Source of the DNA: Solirubrobacter sp963724195 | GTDB lineage: Bacteria > Actinomycetota > Thermoleophilia > Solirubrobacterales > Solirubrobacteraceae | NCBI GenBank assembly: GCA_963724195.1 | Contig: CAVRTQ010000033.1 | Coordinates: 110,488-174,487, forward strand | Direction: 5' to 3' | Length of the DNA stretch: 64,000 bases | In this document: positions 28,799 through 39,333 of the stretch, piece after piece | Numbering within the stretch: the first letter of the stretch is position 1 | How the letters are laid out: each line of letters begins with the position of its first letter | Translations under genes and position numbers: made by a program | Notes under the pieces: generated by a model | What the model was told of the DNA's origin: nothing | Seen by the model: only the letters and a program-made list of their open reading frames with translations | The model's database searches: none

Positions 28799-29734
28799 AT
28801 GAACGACGTGCTCAACGGAGGGTTGGCGGCAAGTGGCGTGGAGCTCCGGCATCTCCGCGCGCTGGTCGCGCTCGCCGTCGAGCTGCACTACGGGCGGGCC
28901 GCCCTGCGGCTGCATCTCGCCCAGTCGACCCTGAGCCGCACGATCGCCGACCTCGAAGGCCTCGTGGGCACTCCGCTGGTCGACCGCGACCGGCGTGGCG
29001 TCGCGCTGACCGATGGCGGACGCGCGCTCGTCGGCGTGGCGGAGCAGACGCTCGCCGCCGTGCAGCGCGGCGTCGCCGCGGCCCGCGCGGCGCCGCTCAC
29101 GCTCGGGGTCATGGGCGCGTACGGCTTCCGCTGGATCCCGGCGCTACAGGACCGCCTCGGCCCCGACATGTGCGCCGTGCGCCCGATCGCGCCGGACGAG
29201 GGGTTCGACGCACTCGAGCGCGACGTGACGCTCGCCGTCACCGCGATGCCGATCGTCGAGCCCGCGCATCTCGTCGCCCGGCCGCTGGCGCGCACGGACA
29301 GCTGGGTGGCGCTCGCACGCCGGCACCCGCTCGCGGAGGCCGAGACCGTGCCGTTCGAGCGCCTCGCCCGCGAGCCGCTGCTGCTGCCGGCCGTCCACGC
29401 CACGCTCAGGGCGAACGTCGAGCTGGTCTTCCGCGCGCACGGCCTCAGCGTCCGCCGCGGACCGGAGACGTCGTGCCCGGCCGAGCTGCTGGCGCTCGTC
29501 GCCGCGGGCGCCGGCTGGAGCCTCGCCACCACCCGGGAGGAGCTGCAGCCGTGGGATGGCGTCGCGCTGCGTCGCGTCGCCGGGCTCGACCGCACGACGA
29601 TCGCGCTCGTCTGCGACCCGGCACGGGTGACGGCCCAGGCGCAACACGTCATCGACACGCTGGTGGAGATCGCCGCGGATGAGCCCCGTTCAACCGGCAG
29701 GCACCGGCTCGCGCAGCAGCCGCAGCACCAGTAG
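28799..29734 (+). CDS. LysR-family transcriptional regulator
   Basis: 311 residues. The N-terminal winged helix reads ELRHLRALVALAVELHYGRA and LHLAQSTLSRTIADLEGLVG; the rest is the effector domain. The last 45 bp overlap the convergent narK gene, so their 3' ends are antisense to each other. Being next to the nitrate operon makes nar regulation possible, but the location at the distal end of that operon gives little support. Confidence 0.9.
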   Translation: MNDVLNGGLAASGVELRHLRALVALAVELHYGRAALRLHLAQSTLSRTIADLEGLVGTPLVDRDRRGVALTDGGRALVGVAEQTLAAVQRGVAAARAAPLTLGVMGAYGFRWIPALQDRLGPDMCAVRPIAPDEGFDALERDVTLAVTAMPIVEPAHLVARPLARTDSWVALARRHPLAEAETVPFERLAREPLLLPAVHATLRANVELVFRAHGLSVRRGPETSCPAELLALVAAGAGWSLATTREELQPWDGVALRRVAGLDRTTIALVCDPARVTAQAQHVIDTLVEIAADEPRSTGRHRLAQQPQHQ

Positions 29735-30859
29735 GCAGCCCACCGCGACGAGCGCCATGAGCACGAACCCGAGCGCGTAGCCGCCCGTCGCCGCCTTCAC
29801 GATGCCCATCACCAAGGGCGGGAAGAAGCCACCGAGCCCGCCGGCCGCCGCGACGACGCCGGTCACCGCGCCCACCCGGTCCGGGAACCACACCGGCACG
29901 AGCTTGAACACGGCGCCCATGGCCAAGCCGAGCGCGAGCGCCATCGTCAGGCAGCACAGCGTGAGCACGGCCATCGAGTCGTAGCCCGCGGCCAGCCCGA
30001 GCGCGAGCACCAGCACCACCACGTAGCTGACCAGCAGCACCCGCTCGGCCCCGACCCGGTCGGAGACGACCCCGCCGAGCGGCCGCCCGATCACCGCCAG
30101 CAGCGCGAAGCCCGCGGCGCGAGCGCCGGCGTCCGTCTTCGTCAGATCGTGCACGCCCGTCAGCAGCTTCGGCAGGTACAGGTACATGGCCACGAAGCCA
30201 CCGAAGGCCAGGAAGTAGAAGAGCACGAGGGCCCAGGCGCGGGTGCCCGTGCCGAGCACGGAGATCGGGTCGCGCATCGAGGCCTTGCGCCGCGGCGCCG
30301 GGGCGTCGCGGGCGAGCGCGATCCACACCACCAGCATGAGCGCCATCAGGCCGGCCGCGATGAAGAACACGGCCGCGACGCTGAGCGCGTCGGCGATCCG
30401 CGGCGCCGTCAGGCCGGCGAGCACGGTGCCGCCCATCCCGGCCCCGTAGATCCCGAGCGCCGTGCCCTGCTTCTCGGGCGGGTACCAGCGGTTGACGAAC
30501 GGCACGCCGACCGCGAACGACGCGCCGGTGAACCCGAGCAGGAAACCCAGCCCGATGATCGCCGCGAACGAGTCGTGCGCGACCCCGAGCAGCACGAGCG
30601 GCACGATCGAGTAGGCGAGCAGCCAGGTGAACACGCGCCGCCCGCCGTAGCGCTCGGACCACACGCCCGCGGGGATGCGCATGAGCGAGCCGAGCAGCAC
30701 CGGCACCGCCACGACCACCGAGAGCTGCACGTCCGAGAGCCCGAGCTCCTCCTGCAGGCCCGGGCCGAGCGGGCCCAGCAGCGCCCAGCCGTAGAACGTG
30801 ACGGTGAACGCGAGCAGCGCCAGCGCCAGCTGGGCGGTGTTGCCACGCGCCTCGCTCAC
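29690..30859 (-). CDS. narK: NarK-type nitrate/nitrite transporter (MFS)
   Basis: 389 residues, twelve hydrophobic segments. Nitrate-transporter signatures are visible: GLGFLLGFTGASFAVGVPFV and GAVTGVVAAAGGLGGFFPP, glycine-rich stretches typical of the NNP family; the substrate arginine is in SLMRIPAGVWSERYGGR. GTG 30859 overlaps narI (GTGA). As the last gene of narGHJI-K it would import nitrate or exchange it for nitrite. Confidence 0.93.
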   Translation of the reverse strand: MSEARGNTAQLALALLAFTVTFYGWALLGPLGPGLQEELGLSDVQLSVVVAVPVLLGSLMRIPAGVWSERYGGRRVFTWLLAYSIVPLVLLGVAHDSFAAIIGLGFLLGFTGASFAVGVPFVNRWYPPEKQGTALGIYGAGMGGTVLAGLTAPRIADALSVAAVFFIAAGLMALMLVVWIALARDAPAPRRKASMRDPISVLGTGTRAWALVLFYFLAFGGFVAMYLYLPKLLTGVHDLTKTDAGARAAGFALLAVIGRPLGGVVSDRVGAERVLLVSYVVVLVLALGLAAGYDSMAVLTLCCLTMALALGLAMGAVFKLVPVWFPDRVGAVTGVVAAAGGLGGFFPPLVMGIVKAATGGYALGFVLMALVAVGCLLVLRLLREPVPAG

Positions 30860-31554
30860 GAGGACCGTCCCGTGTACCGGCGCCGGTAGAGGATGTACGG
30901 CCGCCCCAGGTACTGCAGCGGGATGCTGAGCATGTGGACCAGCCGGCTGAACGGGAACACCGCCCAGAACGCCCACGCGATGATCGCGTGCACGCGGTAG
31001 AGGAGGTTCGCGTCCTGCACCGCGGCGACGTCGGGCTGCAGGATGAACAGCGACCGCCACCACAGCGACATCGAGTCCCGGTAGTCGTACGGGGACTTCG
31101 TGGCCAGGTTGTAGCCGATCGTCATCCAGCAGCCCATGACGATCAGCACGACGAGCAGCAGGTACACCACCAGGTCCGTGCGCGAGGTCGTGCGGCGCAC
31201 GCGCGCGTTGGTCGCGCGCCGGTAGACGAGGCCGAAGAACCCGACGATGCACACCGCCCCGGCGACCGCGCCGGCCACCGCCGAGAACCAGCGGTAGGTG
31301 TGCTCGGACATCCCGACCGCCTCCGTGAAGGACTTCGGGATCATCAGGCCGATCACGTGCCCGCCGATCGCGGCCAGCGCGCCGTAGTGGAACGCGGGCC
31401 CCGCCCAGCCCAGGATCTTGTGCTCGAAGATCTGCGTCGAGCCGCTCGTCCAGCCGAACTGGTCCGCGCGGTAGCGCCACCACAGGCCGACGATGAACGT
31501 CATCAGCGCGGCGTACGGGAGGATCACCCACAGCAGCGTCTCCCCGGCGCTCAT
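30856..31554 (-). CDS. narI: Respiratory nitrate reductase gamma subunit
   Basis: 232 residues, five membrane helices, binds two b hemes and takes electrons from quinol. The heme histidines are seen in FHYGALAAIGGHVIGLMIP near the N-terminal third and RVHAIIAWAFWAVFPFSRLVHM near the C-terminus. Overlaps narJ and narK by 4 bp each. Confidence 0.95.
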   Translation of the reverse strand: MSAGETLLWVILPYAALMTFIVGLWWRYRADQFGWTSGSTQIFEHKILGWAGPAFHYGALAAIGGHVIGLMIPKSFTEAVGMSEHTYRWFSAVAGAVAGAVCIVGFFGLVYRRATNARVRRTTSRTDLVVYLLLVVLIVMGCWMTIGYNLATKSPYDYRDSMSLWWRSLFILQPDVAAVQDANLLYRVHAIIAWAFWAVFPFSRLVHMLSIPLQYLGRPYILYRRRYTGRSS

Positions 31555-32174
31555 GCGCGCGCTCCGGCCGGCATCGCCTCCGGGGGCCCGTACGGCTCCA
31601 ATCCCACGGCCTCATCCGGCGGCCCGTCGTGGGCCAGCCGCGCCACCTCCGAGCGCTGGGAGACGCTGAGCGCGGGCAGCAGCGCCGCGATCGCGTCCAG
31701 GACGTGCGCGTACGGGCTGCCGAGGTCGTGCAGCGACAGCCGCAGCAACTCGATGCCCGCACGGTGCTGGGCGAGCACCGCCGCGCCGTGGCCGGGCGGC
31801 GCCAGGGCGGCGAACGCGAGCATCACCGTGAGGTGGTCGGGCAGCTCGGCGCTGTCGAGCGGCAGCCCCGCCGCGCGGTAGAGCTTCTTCAGGCGCAGCA
31901 GTGCCATCCCGCGCTCGCGCGTGTCCCCGTGGGCGTAGTAGGTCAGCTCGAGCGTCGCCCGGCGGCGCAGGTCGAACGTCTCCACGTAGCGGGCGGCCAG
32001 CACCGTGTGGCGGTCCGACCAGCTCGCCATGAACCGCACGAGCGCCTCGCGCACCGCGCCCGGCGGCAGCGCGGCGATCTCGGCCCGCAGCTCCGGCCCG
32101 GCGGACGCGAGGCCCCGGTCGGGGTACCGCAGCAGGTAGGACAGCAGCGCCCACGGCGGGTCGTGACGTCTCAT
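31551..32174 (-). CDS. narJ: Nitrate reductase assembly chaperone
   Basis: 207 residues, TorD/NarJ family helical protein that inserts the molybdenum cofactor into NarG. Identified by LSYLLRYPDRGLASAGPEL, YVETFDLRRRATLELTYY and HGDTRERGMALLRLKKLY, the family core. The C-terminus has a Pro-rich tail. Four-base overlaps with narH and narI indicate tight coupling. Confidence 0.93.
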   Translation of the reverse strand: MRRHDPPWALLSYLLRYPDRGLASAGPELRAEIAALPPGAVREALVRFMASWSDRHTVLAARYVETFDLRRRATLELTYYAHGDTRERGMALLRLKKLYRAAGLPLDSAELPDHLTVMLAFAALAPPGHGAAVLAQHRAGIELLRLSLHDLGSPYAHVLDAIAALLPALSVSQRSEVARLAHDGPPDEAVGLEPYGPPEAMPAGARA

Positions 32175-33739
32175 GCGCCCGGCCGCTCGTGGCGGGTGAG
32201 GATCTCGATCAGGTGGAACTCCTCGCCGTCGTAGGGCACGTGCGGCGAGGAGGTGTCCGGACGCGGGTCCACCGCGCCGCAGTTGCCCGGACCGCCGGCA
32301 AAGTCCAGACCGCAGGTGCCCTGCTCCTGCATCAGCCGCTCACCGAGCTCGGCGTGCGCCTGCGGGATCACGTAGCGGTCGTCGTAGTCGGCGATCGCGA
32401 GCAGCCGGTACATGCGCTCGAGCTCGGGCGCGGTGAGCCCGACGCGCTCCGCCACGCTCGCGTCGGTCTCCCCCATCACCTCGCGCTTGCGCATGTAGGA
32501 GCGCATCGCCGCGAGCCGGTGCAGCACGAAGCGGATCTGCTCCGTGTCCCCGGCGGTGAGCAGGTTGGCCAGGTACTCGAGCGGGATCCGCAGGTGGTCG
32601 ATCGCGCCGAAGACGTCGTCGGGATCGGCCTCATAGCCGTCGATCTCGAGCGTCGAGACGACCGGGGAGAGCGGCGGGACGTACCAGACCATCGGCAGCG
32701 TCCGGAACTCCGGGTGCAGCGGCAGCGCCACGCCCCAGCGGATCGCCAGGTCGTAGATCGGCGAGCGCCGCGCGGCGTCGAGCCAGTCCTGCGGGATCCC
32801 CTCGCGCAGCGCAGCTTCACGGACCGCCGGGTCCTCCGGGTCCAGGAACACGTCGCGCTGCGCGGCGAGCAGATCCTGTGGGTCGGGCGTGGAGGCCGCC
32901 GCCTGCACGCGATCGGCGTCGTAGAGGATCAGGCCGAGGTAGCGGATCCGCCCCACGCAGGTCTCCGAGCAGATCGTGGGCTGGCCCTGCTCGATCCGCG
33001 GGTAGCAGAGCGTGCACTTCTCGGCCTTGCCGGTGCGGTGGTTGAAGTACACCTTCTTGTACGGGCAGCCCGAGACGCAGTAGCGCCAGCCGCGGCACTT
33101 GTTCTGGTCCACGAGGACGATCCCGTCCTCCTCGCGCTTGTACATCGCGCCGGACGGGCAACTCGCGACGCACGACGGGTTCAGGCAGTGCTCGCAGATC
33201 CGCGGCAGGAAGAACATGAACGCCTGCTCGTAGGTCATCCGGACCTCCTCCTGCATGGCCTGCAGGTGCGGGTCCAGTGGCGCGGACACCTGCCCGCCGG
33301 CGAGCCCTTCGTCCCAGTTCGGGCCCCACTTGACGTCCATCGGGCGCCCGGTGAGCTGCGAGTGCGGGCGCGCGACCGGGTCCAGGTCGCCGAGCGGCGC
33401 CTCCACGAGCGTCTCGTAGTCGTAGGTGAACGGCTCGTAGTAGTCGTCGATGCCGGGCTGGTCGGGGTTGGAGAAGATCGTCAGCAGCTTCTTCACGCGG
33501 CCGCCCGCCTTGAGCTTGAGCCGGCCTTTGCGGTCGAGCTCCCAGCCGCCGTTCCAGCGCGCCTGGTCGGCCCATTGGCGCGGATAGCCCTGCCCCGGGC
33601 TCGTCTCGACGTTGTTGAACCACACGTACTCCGTGCCCGGCCGGTTCGTCCAGACCTGCTTGCACGTGACCGAGCACGTGTGGCAGCCGATGCACTTGTC
33701 CAGGTTCATCACCATCGCGACCTGGGCCTTGACCTGCAT
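32171..33739 (-). CDS. narH: Respiratory nitrate reductase beta subunit
   Basis: 522 residues; iron-sulfur electron relay. Four cysteine groups are visible: CIGCHTCSVTCKQVW, CEHCLNPSCVASCPSG, CRGWRYCVSGCPYKK (Trp in the third position pattern, marking the 3Fe-4S cluster) and CTLCYPRIEQGQPTICSETC. ATG 33739 overlaps the last base of the narG stop. Sequence is intact with no frame breaks. Confidence 0.97.
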   Translation of the reverse strand: MQVKAQVAMVMNLDKCIGCHTCSVTCKQVWTNRPGTEYVWFNNVETSPGQGYPRQWADQARWNGGWELDRKGRLKLKAGGRVKKLLTIFSNPDQPGIDDYYEPFTYDYETLVEAPLGDLDPVARPHSQLTGRPMDVKWGPNWDEGLAGGQVSAPLDPHLQAMQEEVRMTYEQAFMFFLPRICEHCLNPSCVASCPSGAMYKREEDGIVLVDQNKCRGWRYCVSGCPYKKVYFNHRTGKAEKCTLCYPRIEQGQPTICSETCVGRIRYLGLILYDADRVQAAASTPDPQDLLAAQRDVFLDPEDPAVREAALREGIPQDWLDAARRSPIYDLAIRWGVALPLHPEFRTLPMVWYVPPLSPVVSTLEIDGYEADPDDVFGAIDHLRIPLEYLANLLTAGDTEQIRFVLHRLAAMRSYMRKREVMGETDASVAERVGLTAPELERMYRLLAIADYDDRYVIPQAHAELGERLMQEQGTCGLDFAGGPGNCGAVDPRPDTSSPHVPYDGEEFHLIEILTRHERPGA

Positions 33740-36700
33740 CAGTAGGTGACCTCCTGCGGCCGACGACGGACGATCGTCATCGAGTCGCGGTTGGAGCCGG
33801 TGGGGCCGTAGTAGTTCGCGCTCCAGGAGAGCTGTGCGTAACCGCCGATCATGTGCGTCGGCTTCATCGCGATCGTCGTCAGCGCGTTCTCGGTGCCGCC
33901 GCGACGCCCGTCGATCGACGAGCGCGGCGTGCCGATCTGGCGGTCCTTGGAGTGGTACATCAGGCACACGCCCTCCGGGACGCGGTGCGAGACGACCGCG
34001 CGCGTGACGACGATGCCGTTGCGGTTGTGCGCCTCGACCCAGTCGTTGTCGGCGACGCCGATCTTCTCCGCGTCGGCGGGGCTCAGCCACAGGCCGGAGC
34101 CGCCGCGGAACAGCGTCAGCATGTGCAGGTTGTCCTGGTACTCGGAGTGGATCGACCACTTCGAGTGCGGCGTGAGGTAGCGCAGCGCGATCTCCGGGAC
34201 GCCGTCGGCGGCGATCGGCTTCGCGCCCGCGAGCATCAGCCGGTGGTCGATCGGCGGCCGGTAGGCGGGGAGCTGCTCCCCCAGCTCGCGCATCCAGGCG
34301 TGGTCGACGTAGAAGTGCATCCGCCCCGAGAGCGTGTGCCAGGGCTTCTCACGCTCGAGGTTGATGGTGAACGCCGCGTACGCCCGCCCTTCCTCGTCGA
34401 TGCCGGACCACTCGGGCGAGGTGATCACCCGCCGCGGCTGGACCTGCGTGTCGTGGAAGGTGATCCGCGTCTCCTCGGCGCGCTCGGCGAGATCGGCCAG
34501 CGGCACGCCGCAGCGCTCCTCGAGCGACTTGAACCCTTCCACCGCCAGGCGGCCGTTGCTCACCCCCGACAGCGCGAGGATCGTCTCCGCCACCTGCTGC
34601 GGGCGCGCGAGCGACGGACGGCCGTCGGCCACGCCGCCGCTGACGGTGCCGTTGCGGGCCTTGAGCTGCTCGACCTCGCGGTCGGGCTTCCACGATGCGC
34701 TCTTGACGGTCGAGCCGAGCTGCTCGGCGAGCGGCCCGAGCGCGCCCCACTGCTCGCCGACGGCGCCGTAGTCGCGCTCGACCACGGTCATCACCGGCAT
34801 CGTGCGCCCCGGGATGGCCTCGCACTCGCCCGCCCGCCAGTCGCGGACCTCACCGAGCGGCTGGGTGATCTCGCCCGGCGTGTCGTGCTGGACCGGGCCG
34901 GAGACGATGTCCTTGCGCACGCCCAGGTGCTCGGCGGCGAGCGTGCTGAAGGCGCGGGCGATCGCGCCGAAGCAGTCCCAGTCGCTGCGCGCCTCCCACG
35001 GCGGCGGCACCGCCTGGTTGAACGAGTGGATGAACGGATGCATGTCCGTCATCGAGAGGTCGTGCTTCTCGTACCACGTCGCGGCCGGCAGGACGACGTC
35101 CGAGTACAGGCCGGTCGTCGTCATCCGGAAGTCGACGTTGACCAACAGGTCGAGCTTGCCGTTGGGGATCTCGTCGCGCCACTTGACCTCGGTCGGGCGC
35201 TCGCCCTCGGGCAGCGGCTCGGCCAGCGGGCCGTCGTGGGCCGCGCCCAGCAGATGGCGCAGGAAGTACTCCTGGCCCTTGCCCGAGGAGCCGAGCAGGT
35301 TCGAGCGCCAGACGAAGAACACGCGCGGGAAGTTGACCGGGTTGCTCGGGTCTTCGACGGCGTACCGCAGGCGGCCCGCCTTGAGCTCGGACACCGCGTG
35401 CTCGACTGGGTCGACGCCCTTCGCCGTCGCCTCGTCGGCGAGGTCGAGCGGGTTGCGGTCCCACTGCGGATACGACGGCATCCAGCCCATCCGCACGGCC
35501 TTGGCGTGCGCGTCGATCGACGTCATCCCGGCGAAGTGGCCCTCGCCGAGCGGCGAGGCGAACTGCTCGGGGCGCAGGCGGTCATAGCGCCACTGCTCGG
35601 TGTGCGTGTGGTACCAGGTCGTGCCCTGGGCCTGGCGGCCCGGGCGGCGCCAATCCATCCCGAACGCGAGCTGCTGCCAGCCCGCGAACGTGCGGATCTT
35701 CTCCTGGCCGACGTAGTGCGCCCAGCCGCCGCCGTTGATCCCGACGCAGCCCGAGAGCAGCAGCAGCGCGATGAACGAGCGGTAGGTCTCGTCGGAGTGA
35801 AACCAGTGGTTGGTGCCCGCGCCCATGCAGATCATCGAGCGCCCGCCGCTGACCTCGGCGTTGCGGGCGAACTCCCGCGCGACCTTGACCGCGAGCTTGC
35901 GGTTGACGCCGGTGATCGCCTCCTGCCACGCGGGCGTGTACGGGACGCGGGCGTCGTCGTAGTCCTCCGGCCACTCGCCGGGCAGCCCGTCGCGCGCGAC
36001 GCCGTAGGTCGCGAGCATCAGGTCCAGCACGGTGGTGACGAGCCGGCCGGCCACCCGGGTGGCGGGGACGCCGCGGCGCATCGCCGAGCCGCCCGGGCCG
36101 CCGGTGTCGAAGCGCGGGAGTGCGACCTCGACCGCCTCGCCGCGGCCGTGGAGGGTCAGGACCGGGTCGATGTCGCCCAGCCGGAGGTTCCAGCGCCCCT
36201 TGCCCGCCTCGCCGTAGCGGAAGCCGACCGAACCGTTCGGGACCGCGGGCTGGTTGGTGGTCGCGTCGAGCAGGACCGGCTTCCAGTCGGCGTTCTCGCT
36301 CGTCTCGCCGAGGTCGGACGCCAGCATGAAGCGGCCGGGCACGTAGGTGCCGTCCTCGCGTTCGTCGAGGGAGACCAGCAGCGGCAGGTCCGTGAAGCGC
36401 TTGCCGTAGTCCTCGAAGCGGGGTGGTGCGGCGGTCGACCCAGAACTCCTTGAGCAGCACGTGCCCCATCGCCATCGCGAGGGCCGCGTCCGTGCCCGGC
36501 TGCGCGGGCAGCCAGTCGTCGGCGAACTTGACGTGGTCGCTGTAGTCGGGTGAGACGACGACGACCTTCTGGCCGCGATAGCGCGCCTCGGTCATGAAGT
36601 GGGCGTCCGGGGTGCGCGTGATCGGCAGGTTGGTGCCCCACACGATCATGTAGCTCGCGTCCCACCAGTCCGCCGACTCCGGCACGTCGGTCTGATCGCC

Positions 36701-37408
36701 GAACGTCTGCGGCGACGCGGGCGGGAGGTCGGCGTACCAGTCGTAGAACGTCGTCGTGTGCCCGCCGATCAGCGACAGGAAGCGCGTCCCGGAGATGAAC
36801 GACACCGGTGACATGGCGGGGATCGGCGTGAACCCGCCCACCCGGTCCGGGCCGTGCTCGCGGATCGTGTGCACGGTCGCCGCGGCGATCAGCTCGGTCG
36901 CCTCCTCCCAGCTGCAGCGGACGAACCCGCCGCGGCCGCGCTCCGCCCGGTAACCGCCGTCGGCCGCGATCTGCGCGAACGCCGTCACGGGGTCGCTCGC
37001 GGCCGCGCGTGCCGCCCGCCAGCGTTCGAGCAGGCTCCCGCGCATGTACGGGTGCTTGAGCCGGACGGGCGAGTACGTGTACCAGGAGAACGACGCGCCG
37101 CGCGGGCACCCGCGCGGCTCGTGGTTCGGGCGCTCCGGGTCCGTCTGCGGGTAGTCGACGGCCTGGCTCTCCCAGGTGATCAGGCCGTCCTTGACGTACA
37201 CGTTCCACGAGCACGAGCCCGTGCAGTTCACGCCGTGGGTGGAGCGCACGACCTTGTCGTGGCGCCAGCGATCGCGGTACGCGGACTCCCACCCGCGGCC
37301 CTTGGCGATCAGCATGCTCCAGCCCTCGGCGTTCGCCTCCCCACGGCGGAAGAACTCGTGCGCGGCCGTCAGCCGCGCATTGGTGCCCCTCGCGTCCTGC
37401 GCGCACAT
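33739..37408 (-). CDS. narG: Respiratory nitrate reductase alpha subunit (one frameshift)
   Basis: About 1220 residues, the molybdenum catalytic subunit. The FS0 cluster motif is HGVNCTGSCSWNVYVKDG, and the Mo-ligand Asp is in FYDWYADLPPASPQTFGDQ. No Tat signal is seen, so the enzyme should face the cytoplasm. The frame breaks once near 36435, between DRRTTP and FEDYGKRFTDLP. ATG 37408 starts MCAQDARGTNAR; an upstream in-frame start at 37450 is less likely. A 19-bp perfect palindrome is centred 64 bp before the start. First gene of narGHJIK, enabling nitrate respiration. Confidence 0.95.
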
Positions 37409-37462
37409 GGGCGGAGCGTCCCTGCATCGGCACCGCAAATCGATGCGCATCCGCTCACGCCG

Positions 37463-37481
37463 TGATGCACGGCGTGCATCA
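37463..37481. promoter_or_regulatory. Perfect 19-bp palindrome upstream of narG
   Basis: TGATGCACG-G-CGTGCATCA; perfect arms of nine. It lies 54-72 bp before narG ATG and its last three bases are the stop codon of the upstream glycosyltransferase. A shorter palindrome, GATGCGCATC, follows at 37442-37451. Likely operator for a nar regulator; it is not a canonical FNR box (TTGAT-N4-ATCAA). Confidence 0.6.
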
Positions 37482-38304
37482 GTGGTGCGTCAGCGCGTCA
37501 GCGGCGCGTTTCCAGCGCCCGCCCTCGAAGCCCACGAGGCCCCGCTCGGCGAACGCGGTCAGCCAGCCCTCCATCGGCCACCAGCCCCAGCGGCGGTGGA
37601 AGATCGCGGCGTTGCGCAGGATGTCGTCGAGGTGCTGCACCGGCGGCGACTGCGTCGGATGGTGCTGGTGGTAGGCCCACGCGCCGCCGACCCAGGTGAG
37701 ACCGACGCCCGCGCGGCGGGCCGACTGGCCGTAGTCGGTGTCCTCGCCGCCGTAGCCGACGTAGTCCTCGCAGAACGCCCCGACCCGGTGCCAGGTGTCG
37801 CGCGTGACCGCGAACGAGAGCGTCCAGAACAGCGTGTGGTCGCCGCCGGTGAGCACGCCGTCCTCGGGCGGGACGGGCCGCGCGGGATGCGGGTCCGCCA
37901 GCGCGCGCAGGCCGGTCGCGGGATAGCCGCCGGGCGGCGCGGGCGGGAGATAGGCGACGGGCCCGCACAGCAGCGCGGGCTCCGTGGCGGCGGCCGCCGC
38001 GTAGCGCGCGAGCAGGTCCGGCGCCGGGGATGCAGTCGACGTCGAGGAACACGAGCAACTCGGCGCCCGCCGCGAGCGCGTGCCGCGCGCCGGCGTTGCG
38101 CGCCTGCGCGAGCGGCAGCCCGCGCGGTGTGCCGGGCACGCCGATCACGTCGGCGCAGTCGCCGAGCAGCGCGCGGAGCCGCTCCGCCTCGCCGTCGCCC
38201 ATGCCGACCACGACGTGGTGCACCGACGGGTCGAGCGCCGCCCGCTGCCGGAGGAGATGCTCGTGGCGCCCGGCGACGATCGTGATCACCGCGGTGCGCA
38301 ACAT
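37479..38304 (-). CDS. Glycosyltransferase family 2 (one frameshift)
   Basis: About 274 residues, GT-A fold. N-terminus TAVITIVAGRHEHLLRQRAA, the acidic metal motif LVFLDVDCIPG, and the C-terminal acceptor region YGGEDTDYGQSARRAG and GAWAYHQHHPTQSP. An indel near 38030 separates the halves. ATG 38304 uses the last base of a REP-like palindrome, so its ribosome site would lie in that hairpin. Last gene of a four-gene glycosyltransferase operon, probably for a cell-surface glycan. Confidence 0.85.
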
Positions 38305-38324
38305 AAAGGGGTCAGACCCCTTTA
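38304..38324. repeat. REP-like perfect palindrome 2
   Basis: TAAAGGGGTC-A-GACCCCTTTA, followed on the + strand by GGTTCGCGGG. Related to the hairpin at 19519-19545. It spans the junction of two glycosyltransferase genes: it supplies the TGA stop of the upstream gene and the first base of the downstream ATG. Similar palindromes are moved by REP-associated tyrosine transposases in other bacteria; none is seen here. Confidence 0.65.
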
Positions 38325-39333
38325 GGTTCGCGGGCGCACGCGAGGCCCGAATAGCGTGGCAGCGCGGTTGGCGGCGCCCGGCGGTGCTCCAGCGCTCCCA
38401 CCCGTCGCCGCCCAGTCTGGACCGCTCGCTTCGAGCGTCGCGGCCCAGCGTTCCGGCAGGCCAGCGCGGGCAGACGACGGCGAGGCCGGCGGCGTCCAGC
38501 GCGCGGGCCGTCGTGGCCTGCTCGTCGTACGGGCGCGGCTGCGGGACGATCACCGCCGGGCGACGCGCGGCCGCGACGTCGGCGATCGCGTTCTGGCCCG
38601 CGTGGGTGACGACGACGTCGGCGGCGCACAGCAGCGGCCACGGGTCGGCGACCCAGCGGCGGCCGGGCGGGCCGAGCACGGTCCACGTCCAGCCGGGCGT
38701 CTCGCGCCTGCGCGGCGGCGAGCTCGTCGAGCGTGAGCTCCGTCCCGCCCCGCCCGGACAGGACGAGCACGGTCCGACCCGCGCGGCGTCCGCCGGCGCC
38801 GCGCGCGCGGTCACGGCGGCGCGGCCCTCGAAGCGCGAGATCGCGCCGACCGCCATGCGTCTTCGCGCGCCACTGCTCGCCGCCGCGCAGGACGTCGGCC
38901 CAGTCCGGCCAGGGCGCGATGATCGCGTCGGCGAGCCGGTAGCCGAGCTGGTGCGCGAAGTCGTCGCGCACGCCCGGCAGCGCCATCGACGACGGTCGGG
39001 ACGCCCATCGCGCGCACCAGCACGGTGACTTCGACCGAGACGTCGACCACGAACCGGCGCGGCGCGTGCGTCGCCACCCACGCCGAGATCTGCGCCATCC
39101 GCTCGCGCAGGCCCGCATGCCCGCGCGGCGCCCAGTGCAACGCGCCGCCGGCGACGCTCACCCTCGAACGGGCCCTCATCGTCGCGGGCGAGCTGCACCC
39201 ACTCGCCGGGCCAGTCGTCGGGCCGCGGGCGCGAGCTCAGGCCGCAGACCGGCTCGTCGCCCAGTGCGCTCGCGATCGCGGCCGCACGGGTGACGTGCCC
39301 GTCGCCCTGGTGATGGACGTAGTAGCCGATCAC
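38312..39333 (-). CDS. MurG-like (GT28-type) glycosyltransferase, heavily frameshifted
   Basis: About 340 residues, GT-B fold. N-terminus GYYVHHQGDGHVTRAAAIAS resembles the start of MurG/GT28 enzymes; the C-terminal donor site is ADVVVTHAGQNAIADVAAA followed by RPAVIVPQPRPYDEQATTA. Breaks occur near 39170, 39000, 38865, 38775 and 38705. GTG 39333 overlaps the upstream stop (GTGA). The best end is the TGA inside the REP-like palindrome. The donor sugar is unknown. Confidence 0.7.
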
